The position numbers and the translations under genes are program-made. 64,000 bases of DNA from RYN-230 sp036497945 (lineage in GTDB: Bacteria; Actinomycetota; Actinomycetes; Streptosporangiales; Streptosporangiaceae). The stretch spans positions 1 through 64,000 of the forward strand of contig DASXIN010000086.1 of the NCBI GenBank assembly GCA_036497945.1, read 5' to 3'. The notes under the pieces are model-generated. The model saw only the letters and a program-made list of their open reading frames with translations. It made no database searches and had not been told where the DNA came from. Position 1 is the first letter of the stretch. The number at the start of each line of letters is the position of its first letter. Positions 25,031 to 33,182 of this stretch are shown here, one piece after another.

Positions 25031-26200
25031 CTAGCGGTCCATGTCGCCCACGACAAAGAACATCGAGCCCAGGATCGTGGTCAGGTCGGCCACCCGGTGC
25101 CCGGGCAGCAGTTCGCCGAGCACCTGCACGTTGCTGAACGACGCGGACCGTACCTTGAGCCGCCACGGCGTCTTCCCGCCCCGGGAGACCAGGTAGTAAC
25201 CGCTCAGCCCGAGCGGCCCCTCGGTCCACGTGTACACGTGCCCCTGCGGAATGCGCAGCACCTTGGGGATCCGCGCGCTGAGCGGGCCCCGGGGCAGGCT
25301 GGCCAGCCGGCTGGCGCACACGTCCACCAGGTCCAGCGACACCGCGACCTGATCGAGCAGGCACTCGAACCGGGCCAGGCAGTCGCCCGCCGCCCGGGTG
25401 ACCACCCGCAGCGTGTCGGCCAGGTCGGCATACGCGAGGTACGGCTCGTCCCGGCGCAGGTCGAAATCCACCCCGCTGGCCCGGGCCGCGGGCCCGCTGA
25501 CCCCGTACTGCCGCACCTGCCCGGCGGACAGCACGCCGACCCCGGCGGCCCGGCTGCGGAACGCCGGGCTGCCGGCCACCACCGCCCCGATCCGCGGCAG
25601 GTCGGCGCGCACCGCGGCGGCGGCCCCGCCGACCCGGCCGAGCCAGCCCGCGGGCAGTTCCTCCTTCAGCCCGCCGACCCGGTTGAACATGTAGTGCATC
25701 CGGCCCCCGGAGATCTCCTCCATGACCGCGAGCAGCCGCTCCCGGGCCTGCCGGGCCGCCCCGGCCGACCCCACCCCGGCCGCACCCGCCACCTCCGGCG
25801 GGTAGGAGCCGAGGAACGCCAGGTGGCTGAGCACCCGGTTGAGCTCGGCCAGCAGCGTCCGGGCCCACACCCCGCGCGGCGGCACCTCGATCCCGGCCAG
25901 CCGCTCCGCGGCCAGCACCACGCCGAGTTCGCTGGCGAACGCGCCCAGCCAGTCGTGCCGGTTGGCCAGCACGATGATCTGCCGGTAGTCCCTGGCCTCG
26001 AACAGCTTCTCGGCGCCGCGGTGCACGTACCCGATCACCGGTTCGGCCGACACCACCCGGTCGCCGTCCAGCACCAGCCGGAGCCGGAGCAGGCCGTGCC
26101 CGGACGGGTGCCCGGCGCCGAGGTTGAGCACCAGCTCGGTGCCGGGTGCCGCCCATCCGCTGGTGACCGCCTGCACCTGCCGCTGCGCTGCCGCGCTCAT
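25031..26200 (-). CDS. Stand-alone NuoD-like protein (complex I 49-kDa subunit paralogue)
   Basis: 389 aa from ATG 26200, coupled by ATGA to the upstream methyltransferase. It aligns along its length with NuoD/Nqo4/NDUFS2: G-A-G-H-P-S-G-H-G (family GPQHPxxHG; His31 and His35 kept), I-G-Y-V-H-R-G-A-E-K (Arg61 is the position methylated in NDUFS2), G-V-L-S-A-G-Q, R-A-S-G-V-D-F-D-L-R and a G-D-M-D-R end. The quinone head-group tyrosine (Tyr87 of T. thermophilus Nqo4) is Trp84 here (R-H-D-W-L). No other complex I gene is nearby. The sequence shows homology; a respiratory role is doubtful. Confidence 0.85.
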   Translation of the reverse strand: MSAAAQRQVQAVTSGWAAPGTELVLNLGAGHPSGHGLLRLRLVLDGDRVVSAEPVIGYVHRGAEKLFEARDYRQIIVLANRHDWLGAFASELGVVLAAERLAGIEVPPRGVWARTLLAELNRVLSHLAFLGSYPPEVAGAAGVGSAGAARQARERLLAVMEEISGGRMHYMFNRVGGLKEELPAGWLGRVGGAAAAVRADLPRIGAVVAGSPAFRSRAAGVGVLSAGQVRQYGVSGPAARASGVDFDLRRDEPYLAYADLADTLRVVTRAAGDCLARFECLLDQVAVSLDLVDVCASRLASLPRGPLSARIPKVLRIPQGHVYTWTEGPLGLSGYYLVSRGGKTPWRLKVRSASFSNVQVLGELLPGHRVADLTTILGSMFFVVGDMDR

Positions 26201-27255
26201 CGGCTCAGCTCCGGCACCAGCTCCGGACCTTCCTGCCCAACGCCGGCTGGTGGCCGGTCCAGACCAGCCAGCGACTCGGGCACCGGCAGGCCAACCGCCT
26301 GAACCAGCCAGCTGAACCCGCCCAGACCCGCGGCATCGGTCAGCTCGGCCTCCTCGGCCGCCCGGCACAGCGCGGCCAGATACCCGGCCGGATCGCGGTC
26401 CGCCTGGCGCAACGCCGGCCGCCGCCCGGTCAGCCCGAGCGCCCGGAGCGCCGCCCGCTGGGTGGTGAGCAGCGTCCCGGTCGCCCCGGCCGCCACTCCG
26501 GCGGCGGCGCACGCGTCGATGGCGACGTGCGCGGTGATGTCCCGGGAGCCGTCCGGGATCGGCCGCACCGGCCGGCCGTCGCGGAAACCGGCCATCGTCC
26601 CGGCCACTGGGCGGCTGGCCCGCCGATGGCCGTAATCGGCGGCCAGGGCCACCCCGCGGTCCAGCCGGCCGATCACCTCGGCCCACGCCGCGCAGCGCGG
26701 CCGTCCCAGCTCGGCCCGGTCGCCGGCCCGGTGCAGTGGCCACCACCGGCGCAGCCAGGCCAGGTCGGCCGGGCTCACCGCGGGCCCGTTGCGCTCCGCC
26801 CCGGTCGCGGTGTCCACCAGCACGATCCGTGGCCCGTCCGCGGTCAGTTCGGCCACGTCGAGCGGCACGTTGTCCAGCCACTCGCTGGCGATGACCAGCC
26901 CGGTGATCCGGGATGGCAGGACCGGCGCCCAGCGGATCCGCTCGTCCAGCCCGGGCGGCCGCGGCGCTAGCTCGGCCGCGTGCGGGACCAGCCGTCCGGC
27001 CAGCGGCGGCCCGGCTGCGGCCAGCAGCTGGCTGAGCAGTTCGCCCTGCCCAGCGCCGACATCCACCACATCCAGCCGGGCCGGCTGGCCGAGCGCCGCG
27101 TCAACCTGGCGGAGCAGGGCCAGCACCGCCGCGGCGTACCGCGGGGAGGTGTGCACCGAGGTGCGGAAGTGCGCGGCCGGGCGCTCACCCCGGGCGTAGA
27201 AGCCGCCCGGCTCGTACAGCGCCGCCTGCATGGCCTCCTGCCAGGTCGTCCACAC
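26197..27255 (-). CDS. MidA/NDUFAF7-like SAM-dependent methyltransferase
   Basis: 352 aa from the GTG at 27255. No ribosome site is seen, so the start is approximate. A Y-E-P-G-G-F-Y-x-R-G-x-x-P-A-A-H-F-R-T-S-V N-terminus and a SAM-binding V-D-V-G-A-G-Q-G-E-L motif are followed by S-E-W-L-D-N-V-P and A-D-Y-G-H. These match the DUF185/MidA family, whose mitochondrial member NDUFAF7 dimethylates an arginine of NDUFS2 during complex I assembly. The next gene, overlapping by four bases, encodes a NuoD/NDUFS2 paralogue with that arginine conserved, which strongly suggests an enzyme-substrate pair. Confidence 0.83.
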   Translation of the reverse strand: MWTTWQEAMQAALYEPGGFYARGERPAAHFRTSVHTSPRYAAAVLALLRQVDAALGQPARLDVVDVGAGQGELLSQLLAAAGPPLAGRLVPHAAELAPRPPGLDERIRWAPVLPSRITGLVIASEWLDNVPLDVAELTADGPRIVLVDTATGAERNGPAVSPADLAWLRRWWPLHRAGDRAELGRPRCAAWAEVIGRLDRGVALAADYGHRRASRPVAGTMAGFRDGRPVRPIPDGSRDITAHVAIDACAAAGVAAGATGTLLTTQRAALRALGLTGRRPALRQADRDPAGYLAALCRAAEEAELTDAAGLGGFSWLVQAVGLPVPESLAGLDRPPAGVGQEGPELVPELSR

Positions 27256-27288
27256 CCAGGAGACTCTAGTGCCGCCGGACGGGGGGTG

Positions 27289-27366
27289 GGTGCCGCGCGG
27301 CGGGAGGGGCGGTGCCACGTGGTGGGAGAGCCGGTGCCGCGCGGCGGGAGAGCCGGTGCCGCGCGC
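27289..27366. repeat. 22-bp tandem repeat in a divergent promoter region
   Basis: Three full copies of GGTGCCGCGCGGCGGGAGAGCC (27289, 27311, 27333; the first two diverged) plus a 12-bp partial copy lie in the 204-bp spacer between the methyltransferase and DUF2520 genes. Each unit contains a self-complementary GCCGCGCGGC, so the array can form stacked hairpins. Confidence 0.8.
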
Positions 27367-27459
27367 TCCCCGCAGGCGGGCGGTCCGCCAGGTCGGCACG
27401 GTTATGCTGATCACTGCCGTTCGGTACCCACCCCGGACGCCAGCGAGAGGACGGAGGCA

Positions 27460-28356
27460 ATGGCGGATCAAGCCAGCCTGCTCCCGGCCCGGCTCAAGGC
27501 CGGTGTGATCGGGACCGGCCGGGTGGGCGCCGTGCTGGGGGCCGCTCTGGCCCGGGCCGGCCACCAGGTGGTCGCGGTGTCCGCGGTGTCGCAGCGATCG
27601 CGCGCCGCCGCGCAGCGGATGCTGCCCGGTGTGCCGGTCAAACCGCCCCCTGAGGTGCTGGCCGCCGCTGACCTGGTCCTGCTCACCGTGCCCGACGACG
27701 TGCTGCCCGGCCTGGTGTCCGGGCTGGCCAGCACCGGCGCGCCGGTGGCCGGCCGGCTCCTCGCGCACACCAGCGGCCGCCACGGCGCGGCGGTGCTGGA
27801 GCCCGCCACCCGGCAGGGCGCGCTGCCGATGGCCCTGCACCCAGTGATGACGTTCACCGGGCGGCCGGACGACCTGGACCGGCTGGCCGGCATCAGCTTC
27901 GGGGTGACCGCGCCCGAGCCCGTGCTGCCCGCGGCCGAGGCCCTGGTCATCGAGATGGGCGGCGAGCCGGTCGTCATCGACGAAGCGAACCGGGCGCTGT
28001 ACCACGCCGGGCTGGCCAGCGCGGCCAACCACCTGGTCGCGCTGGTCGCCCAGTCCGCCGATCTGCTCCGCGCGGCCGGGGTGGCCGACCCGTCCCGGAT
28101 GCTCGCGCCGCTGCTGTCCGCCGCCCTGGACAACGCGCTGCGGCTGGGCGACGCCGGACTCACCGGGCCGGTGGCCCGCGGCGACGCGGACACCGTGGCC
28201 GGGCACATCGCCGCGCTCCGGGACACCTCCCCGGAGGCGCTGCGCGCCTACCTGGCGCTAGCCCGGCTGACCGCCGACAGGGCGCTCGCCGCCGGCATCC
28301 TCAGCGCCCCCGATGCCCAACGCCTGCTGGACGTGCTGTCCGGGGCCCCGCGATGA
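27460..28356 (+). CDS. Rossmann-fold/DUF2520 protein (putative oxidoreductase or pantoate-pathway partner)
   Basis: 298 aa from ATG 27460, with GGAGG close upstream. An N-terminal dinucleotide-binding G-V-I-G-T-G-R-V-G is followed by V-P-D-D-V-L and H-T-S-G-R-H-G, then a helical C-terminal DUF2520 domain with Y-H-A-G-L-A-S-A-A-N-H-L. This architecture resembles 6-phosphogluconate/ketopantoate reductase relatives. It overlaps panC by four bases. The constant DUF2520-panC association (Rv3603c-Rv3602c) suggests a role in pantothenate synthesis, possibly as the ketopantoate reductase; that is inference. Confidence 0.88.
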   Translation: MADQASLLPARLKAGVIGTGRVGAVLGAALARAGHQVVAVSAVSQRSRAAAQRMLPGVPVKPPPEVLAAADLVLLTVPDDVLPGLVSGLASTGAPVAGRLLAHTSGRHGAAVLEPATRQGALPMALHPVMTFTGRPDDLDRLAGISFGVTAPEPVLPAAEALVIEMGGEPVVIDEANRALYHAGLASAANHLVALVAQSADLLRAAGVADPSRMLAPLLSAALDNALRLGDAGLTGPVARGDADTVAGHIAALRDTSPEALRAYLALARLTADRALAAGILSAPDAQRLLDVLSGAPR

Positions 28357-29216
28357 TGCCCGTGGTGGCCCGAACCAGGCTCGGCCTGGACGCGGCCCGG
28401 CGGTCGCTGAGCTGCCCAGTCGTCCTGGTGCCCACCATGGGGGCGCTGCACCACGGGCACCGGGTGCTGCTCCGCCGGGCCCGCGACCTGGCCGGGCCGG
28501 ACGGCAGCGTGCTGGTCTCCATCTTCGTCAACCCGCTGCAGTTCGGCGCGGGTGAGGATCTCGGCCGCTACCCGCGCACCCTGGACGACGACGTGCGGGT
28601 CTGCGCCGAGGAGCGCGCCGACGTGGTGTTCGCGCCGGACAGCAGCGTGATGTACCCGCGGCCGCAGCTCATCACGGTGGACCCCGGGCCGCTGGGGCAG
28701 CGGCTGGAAGGCGCGTCGCGGCCCGGTCACTTCACCGGCGTGCTGACCGTGGTACTCAAGCTGTTCCAGCTCACCGCGCCGGACGTGGCGGTGTTCGGCG
28801 AGAAGGACGCGCAGCAACTGGCGCTGATCCGGCAGATGTCGGCCGACCTCGAACTCGGCGTGGAGATCACCGGGGTGCCCACCGTACGGGACGACGACGG
28901 GCTGGCCATCTCCAGCCGGAACCGGTTCCTGTCCGGGCCGGAGCGGCGCACCGCGCTGCTGATCCCGGCCGCGCTGCGCGCCGGGCGGGAGGCGGCGCCC
29001 GGCGGCCTGGGGGCGGTGCTCAAGGCGGCCGGCGACGTGCTCGGCCAGCCCACCGCCCCGCCGCTGCGGCTGGACTATCTGGTGCTGGCCGACCAGGAGT
29101 CGTTCCAGCCGGTGGCGGAGGACTTCACCGGCGCTGCCCGGCTGCTGGTCGCCGCGCGGGTCGGGGCGACCCGGCTGATCGACAACACCCCGCTGCGCCT
29201 CGGTGTCGCGGGCTAA
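28353..29216 (+). CDS. panC: Pantothenate synthetase
   Basis: 287 aa from ATG 28353. Class I synthetase-like fold motifs: P-T-M-G-A-L-H-H-G-H (HIGH), V-S-I-F-V-N-P-L-Q-F, F-G-E-K-D-x-Q-Q-L, and S-S-R-N-R-F-L-S (KMSKS equivalent). It ligates pantoate and beta-alanine. panD, which sits between panC and coaX in mycobacteria, is missing here, so beta-alanine synthesis must be encoded elsewhere. Confidence 0.96.
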   Translation: MMPVVARTRLGLDAARRSLSCPVVLVPTMGALHHGHRVLLRRARDLAGPDGSVLVSIFVNPLQFGAGEDLGRYPRTLDDDVRVCAEERADVVFAPDSSVMYPRPQLITVDPGPLGQRLEGASRPGHFTGVLTVVLKLFQLTAPDVAVFGEKDAQQLALIRQMSADLELGVEITGVPTVRDDDGLAISSRNRFLSGPERRTALLIPAALRAGREAAPGGLGAVLKAAGDVLGQPTAPPLRLDYLVLADQESFQPVAEDFTGAARLLVAARVGATRLIDNTPLRLGVAG

Positions 29217-29234
29217 CAACCGCCAGGAGTGGCT

Positions 29235-30071
29235 TTGCTGCTGACCATCGATGTCGGGAACACCAACACGGTGCTGGGCATCTTCGACGGTGACGAGATC
29301 GTCGAGCACTGGCGGATCGCCACCGACCCGGTCCGCACCGCCGACGAGATCGCCGTCGTGCTGCAGGGCCTGATCGGCCACAGCTCGCTGGTCAAGGACC
29401 CGGACGTGAGCGGGATCGCGTTGTGTTCGACGGTGCCGTCGGTGCTGCACGAGATGCGCGAGATGTTCCGCCGCTACTACGCCGACGTGCCCGCGCTGAT
29501 CGTGGAGCCCGGCGTGCGCACCGGGGTGTCGGTCCGGATGGACAACCCGAAGGAAGTTGGCAGTGACCGGATCATGAACACGGTGGCCGCGGCCCACCTG
29601 TTCGGCGGGCCGGCCGTGGTGGTCGACTTCGGCACCTCGACCAACTTCGACGCGGTCAGCGAGCGGGGCGAGTTCGTCGGCGGGGCGCTCGCCCCCGGCA
29701 TCGAGATATCCGTGGACGCGCTGACCCGGCGGGCCGCCCAGCTGCTCAAGGTCGAGCTGACCCGGCCGCAGCACGTCATCGGCAAGAACACCGTCGAGGC
29801 GCTGCAGTCCGGGATCATCTACGGGTTCGCCGGGCAGGTCGAGGGCATCGCCCGGCGGATGGCCGCCGAACTGGCCCCGGACGATCCCGAGTCGGTGACG
29901 ATCATCGCCACCGGCGGCCTGGCCTCGCTGGTCATCGACGAGGTGAGCATCATCGACGCGCACGAGCCGTGGCTCACCCTGATCGGGCTGCGGCTGGTGT
30001 TCGAGCGCAACCTCAGCTCGTGGCCGGGGGCTGCCCGGGGCGTTCCAGATAGGTCCGGTCCGGCCGGGTGA
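29235..30071 (+). CDS. coaX: Type III pantothenate kinase
   Basis: 278 aa from the TTG at 29235, chosen because AGGAG (29225-29229) is ideally spaced and CoaX proteins begin M-L-L-x-I-D-V-G-N-T. A GTG at 29229 is the alternative. ASKHA motifs: D-V-G-N-T-N-T near residue 5, G-S-D-R, V-D-F-G-T-S-T-N-F-D, and G-G-A-L-A-P-G-I. It phosphorylates pantothenate in the first CoA step. The last 18 residues (Gly/Pro-rich) overlap the convergent GNAT gene by 59 bases. Confidence 0.94.
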   Translation: MLLTIDVGNTNTVLGIFDGDEIVEHWRIATDPVRTADEIAVVLQGLIGHSSLVKDPDVSGIALCSTVPSVLHEMREMFRRYYADVPALIVEPGVRTGVSVRMDNPKEVGSDRIMNTVAAAHLFGGPAVVVDFGTSTNFDAVSERGEFVGGALAPGIEISVDALTRRAAQLLKVELTRPQHVIGKNTVEALQSGIIYGFAGQVEGIARRMAAELAPDDPESVTIIATGGLASLVIDEVSIIDAHEPWLTLIGLRLVFERNLSSWPGAARGVPDRSGPAG

Positions 30072-30450
30072 AGCCGAACCGCTCGTAGAGCCCGTGCGCG
30101 TCCGCCGTGTGCAGCGTCCAGCGGAACGTGGCGCCCGGGCCGCGGTCGATCATCGTGGCGACCAGTTCGACGCCGAGGCCGTGGCCGCGGTGCTCCTTGT
30201 CGATGAAGACGTCGGCCAGGTAGGCGAAGCCGGCTCCGTCCGAGACGGCCCGGGCGAAGCCGACCATCGCGCCGGTGCCGGCCTGGTACACGCCGACCAC
30301 CCGCCAGGCGGTGTCCAGTTGCTGCTCGACCACGCTGCGGGTGCGCCACCGGCCCCAGTACGCCTCCTGGGACAGGAATGTCCACAGCACGTCCCGGTCC
30401 ACCCGGCTCCGGTCGTCGTCCAGTTCGTACTGCCCTACGGTGATCTGCAC
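30013..30450 (-). CDS. GNAT-family N-acetyltransferase
   Basis: 145 aa. The acetyl-CoA motif A segment is L-A-D-V-F-I-D-K-E-H-R-G-H-G-L-G-V-E-L (pattern Q/RxxGxG/A), followed by L-H-T-A-D-A-H-G-L-Y-E-R-F-G-F-T. The substrate is unknown. The 3' end is embedded in the 3' end of coaX on the opposite strand. Confidence 0.85.
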   Translation of the reverse strand: MQITVGQYELDDDRSRVDRDVLWTFLSQEAYWGRWRTRSVVEQQLDTAWRVVGVYQAGTGAMVGFARAVSDGAGFAYLADVFIDKEHRGHGLGVELVATMIDRGPGATFRWTLHTADAHGLYERFGFTRPDRTYLERPGQPPATS

Positions 30451-30482
30451 GCCTTGGACTGTATCCGGGGGTCCGGGGTTGA

Positions 30483-30550
30483 CCGTGGCGGCTTGCCGCC
30501 GCTCGGCGCGGAGCGGCGATCGGGGGGTCCGGGGGGTCGTCCCCCCGGAC
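30483..30550 (-). repeat. Dispersed G/C palindromic repeat, copy 4 (longest)
   Basis: GCGGCTTGCCGCCGCTC precedes GGCGCGGAGCGGCGATCGGGGGGTCC and the GGGGGGTCGTCCCCCC hairpin. Over about 60 bases this is the reverse complement of the copy in tilS, nearly base for base. It occupies the spacer between the divergent GNAT and lysS genes. Confidence 0.85.
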
Positions 30551-30568
30551 TAACAGAGCCCGCCCCGG

Positions 30569-30574
30569 TAGCCT
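30569..30574 (+). promoter_or_regulatory. Predicted -10 element of a leaderless promoter (lysS)
   Basis: TAGCCT ends seven bases before the GTG at 30582, and no ribosome site is visible. Confidence 0.4.
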
Positions 30575-30581
30575 CGACCGG

Positions 30582-32060
30582 GTGGACGACGATCACGTGC
30601 CGGAGCAGATGAAGGTCCGGCTGGACAAGCGCCAGCGGCTGCTCGACTCCGGGGTGGACCCCTATCCGGTCGGCTTTCCGCGCACCGACACCATCGCCGC
30701 GGTGCGCGCCCGCTACCCGGACCTGGCCCCGGACGCCCACACCGGAGACAAGGTCGGCGTCACCGGGCGGGTGATGCTGTCCCGCATCGGCGGCAAGCTG
30801 AGCTTCGCGACCATCCGGGACGGCACCGGCGATATCCAGGTGATGGTGTCGCTGGACCGGGTCGGCCCGGACGCGCTGGCCGCCTGGAAGCGGGACGTCG
30901 ACCTGGGCGATCACGTCGGGGTGGAAGGCGAAGTCATCTCGTCCCGCCGCGGCGAGCTGTCCATCCTGGCCGACCGCTACGCGATAACCGCCAAGGGCTT
31001 GCGCCCGCTGCCGGAAAAGCACCGGGGGCTGAGCGACGTCGAAGAACGCGTGCGCCGGCGTTATGTAGATCTCATCGTCAACCCGGAGGGACGCCGGCTG
31101 GCGGAGCTGCGCGGCGCGGTGCTGGCCTCGTTCCGGCAGGGCCTGAACGCGCGCGGCTTCCTCGAGGTGGAGACGCCGGTGCTGCAGACGGTGCACGGTG
31201 GCGCCAACGCCCGCCCGTTCCGCACCCACATCAACGCCTACGACCTGGACCTCTACCTGCGGATCGCGCTGGAACTGTACCTCAAGCGGCTGATCGTGGG
31301 CGGCATCGAGAAGGTCTACGAGATCGGCCGCATCTTCCGCAACGAGGGCGTGGACGCGACGCACAACCCCGAGTTCACCATGCTCGAGGCGTACGAGGCC
31401 TACGGCGACTACAACTCGATCGGCACGCTGACCCGCGAGCTGATCCAGGCCGCGGCCGAGGCGGCGTTCGGCGCCCAGGTGGCCCGCCGCGGCGGCCAGG
31501 AGTATGACCTCAGCGGCGAATGGCCGTCGGTGCCGGTGTACGGCGCGATCTCGGCCGCGCTCGGCCAGGAGATCGACCCGGGCACCAGCGAGCAGCGGCT
31601 GCGCGAGCTGTGCGCCCAGGCCGGGGTGCCCACCGAGCCGGGCTGGGGGCACGGCCAGATCGTGCTGGAGATGTACGAGCGCCTGGTCGAGGAGCGGACC
31701 GTCGAGCCCACGTTCTACCGCGACTTCCCGGTCGAGGTGTCCCCGCTGACCCGGGCGCACCGGACCGACCCGCGGCTGGCCGAACGGTGGGACCTGGTCG
31801 CGTTCGGCACCGAGATCGGCACCGGCTATTCCGAGCTGGTCGACCCGGTCGAGGAGCGGCGGCGGCTCACCGCCCAGTCGCTGCTGGCGGCCGGCGGTGA
31901 CCCAGAGGCCATGCAACTGGACGAGGACTTCCTGCAGGCCCTGGAGTACGGGATGCCGCCCACCGGGGGCGTCGGCGTGGGCATCGACCGGGTGCTGATC
32001 ATGCTGACCGGCGAGAGCATCCGGGAAACCACGCTGTTCCCCCTGGTCCGCCCCCAGTAG
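30582..32060 (+). CDS. lysS: Lysyl-tRNA synthetase, class II (LysX-type)
   Basis: 492 aa from GTG 30582. An N-terminal OB anticodon-binding domain (V-G-V-T-G-R-V-M-L-S-R) precedes the class II core: F-R-N-E-G-V-D-A-T-H-N-P-E-F-T-M-L-E (motif 2) and G-V-G-I-D-R (motif 3). Details such as G-G-A-N-A-R-P-F-x-T-H-I-N-A-Y-D and D-P-E-A-M-x-L-D-E-D-F-L-Q-A match what I remember of the synthetase half of mycobacterial LysX better than LysS. One normally invariant proline is leucine (R-I-A-L-E-L). It may serve translation, lysyl-phospholipid synthesis with the 19950-22013 protein, or both. Confidence 0.9.
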   Translation: MDDDHVPEQMKVRLDKRQRLLDSGVDPYPVGFPRTDTIAAVRARYPDLAPDAHTGDKVGVTGRVMLSRIGGKLSFATIRDGTGDIQVMVSLDRVGPDALAAWKRDVDLGDHVGVEGEVISSRRGELSILADRYAITAKGLRPLPEKHRGLSDVEERVRRRYVDLIVNPEGRRLAELRGAVLASFRQGLNARGFLEVETPVLQTVHGGANARPFRTHINAYDLDLYLRIALELYLKRLIVGGIEKVYEIGRIFRNEGVDATHNPEFTMLEAYEAYGDYNSIGTLTRELIQAAAEAAFGAQVARRGGQEYDLSGEWPSVPVYGAISAALGQEIDPGTSEQRLRELCAQAGVPTEPGWGHGQIVLEMYERLVEERTVEPTFYRDFPVEVSPLTRAHRTDPRLAERWDLVAFGTEIGTGYSELVDPVEERRRLTAQSLLAAGGDPEAMQLDEDFLQALEYGMPPTGGVGVGIDRVLIMLTGESIRETTLFPLVRPQ

Positions 32061-32091
32061 CCGGCGGACCAGGGCCGTCTAGCGGCGGCGG

Positions 32092-33165
32092 TCAGGCGAC
32101 GATGCGGACCGCACCCACGTACTCACTCCAGAAGATCGGCTGGATCTGCACGACCTGGCCGGTCTGCGGCGCGTCCAGCATCAGCCCGTCGCCCACGTAG
32201 ATGCCGACGTGCTCGATCGTCGGGAAGAAGAACACCAGGTCACCGGGTTCGAGCTGGCTCTTCGAGATGTGCTCGCCCATGTTCCACTGGGATACCGTGT
32301 AGTGCGGCAGGTTGATGCCCACCTGCGCGTACGCCCACTTGACCAGGCCGGAGCAGTCGAATGTGCTCGGCCCGGCGGCGCCCCACACGTACGGGTCGCC
32401 GCGCCGGGTGAGCGCGGCCTGCAGTGCCTGCCCGCCGACCGTGTTGGCCGTGGGCAGGTTGATGGTCGGGTAGTTGCCGGTCTGCTGGAAGATGGACATC
32501 GCTTTGGCGAACGCGGCGCTGTTCAGCGTGTTCACCTTGCTCTGGATGACCTGCTTCTGCTTGGCCATCGAGGCGGACAGCGCGGCCACCCGCTTGGCCT
32601 GCTGGACCGCTGTGTCGTGGGCGCGCTGCGCGGCCGCTTCCGCGGTGGACAGTGCGGTGACCCGGTCCCCGTTCTCCAGCTGGAGCTGCTGCATGATCGC
32701 GACCCGGCTGAGCATCGACCCCGTGTCGGTGGACGTGAGCACCTGGAGCGGGGTGGCCATCCCGCCGTTCATGTAACTTTCCGCGGCCAGCTGGCCGATC
32801 GCGGCCTGACCGCCGGCCAGCCGGGCCGCGTCCTGGCGGAACGTGATCTGCGCGGTCTTGGCTTCCGCGCGGGCCTCGGTCAGCTGGATCTGCAGCCCGT
32901 CGTAGCTGTTGCTCAGCACTTCGATCTGCCGGGCCAGGCCCTTGGCCTGGGCGACCAGGCTGGCCAGGCTGGGCTGGGGCTGGGCCGGCCGGCTGCTCGC
33001 GGCGTAGCTCGCCGCGGCCGGCGCTACGGCGGTGGCCAGCACGGCCACGGCACCGGCCAGCGCGGTCCGCCGCCAGGCGGCAGGGCGACGCAGCACGCGC
33101 CGCAACCGGGTGGGCTGGATCGATCTCTCGCTGGCCGCGAGCCCGGCTACGGGCAAGCGCTTCAC
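32092..33165 (-). CDS. Secreted NlpC/P60 peptidoglycan endopeptidase with coiled-coil domain
   Basis: 357 aa. A long basic n-region and signal peptide (about residues 34-56, ending A-S-Y-A-A-S) are followed by a coiled coil (65-225) rich in Ala/Gln like RipA/CwlO. The C-terminal NlpC/P60 domain has catalytic Cys271 (T-F-D-C-S-G-L-V) and His319 (I-E-H-V-G-I-Y-V-G). It cleaves peptide stems in the wall. A c-di-AMP riboswitch overlaps its leader, so expression should respond to c-di-AMP. It is convergent with lysS. Confidence 0.94.
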   Translation of the reverse strand: MKRLPVAGLAASERSIQPTRLRRVLRRPAAWRRTALAGAVAVLATAVAPAAASYAASSRPAQPQPSLASLVAQAKGLARQIEVLSNSYDGLQIQLTEARAEAKTAQITFRQDAARLAGGQAAIGQLAAESYMNGGMATPLQVLTSTDTGSMLSRVAIMQQLQLENGDRVTALSTAEAAAQRAHDTAVQQAKRVAALSASMAKQKQVIQSKVNTLNSAAFAKAMSIFQQTGNYPTINLPTANTVGGQALQAALTRRGDPYVWGAAGPSTFDCSGLVKWAYAQVGINLPHYTVSQWNMGEHISKSQLEPGDLVFFFPTIEHVGIYVGDGLMLDAPQTGQVVQIQPIFWSEYVGAVRIVA

Positions 33166-33182
33166 GTGCTCTCCTCTCCTTA

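Noticed and set aside
25031..26200. Calling the NuoD-like gene a remnant of a complex I operon
   Set aside because: The gene is full length without frame damage and is translationally coupled to a methyltransferase, and no nuo gene fragments flank it.
27289..27366. 22-bp repeats considered as a CRISPR array
   Set aside because: They are contiguous with no unique spacers and no cas genes.
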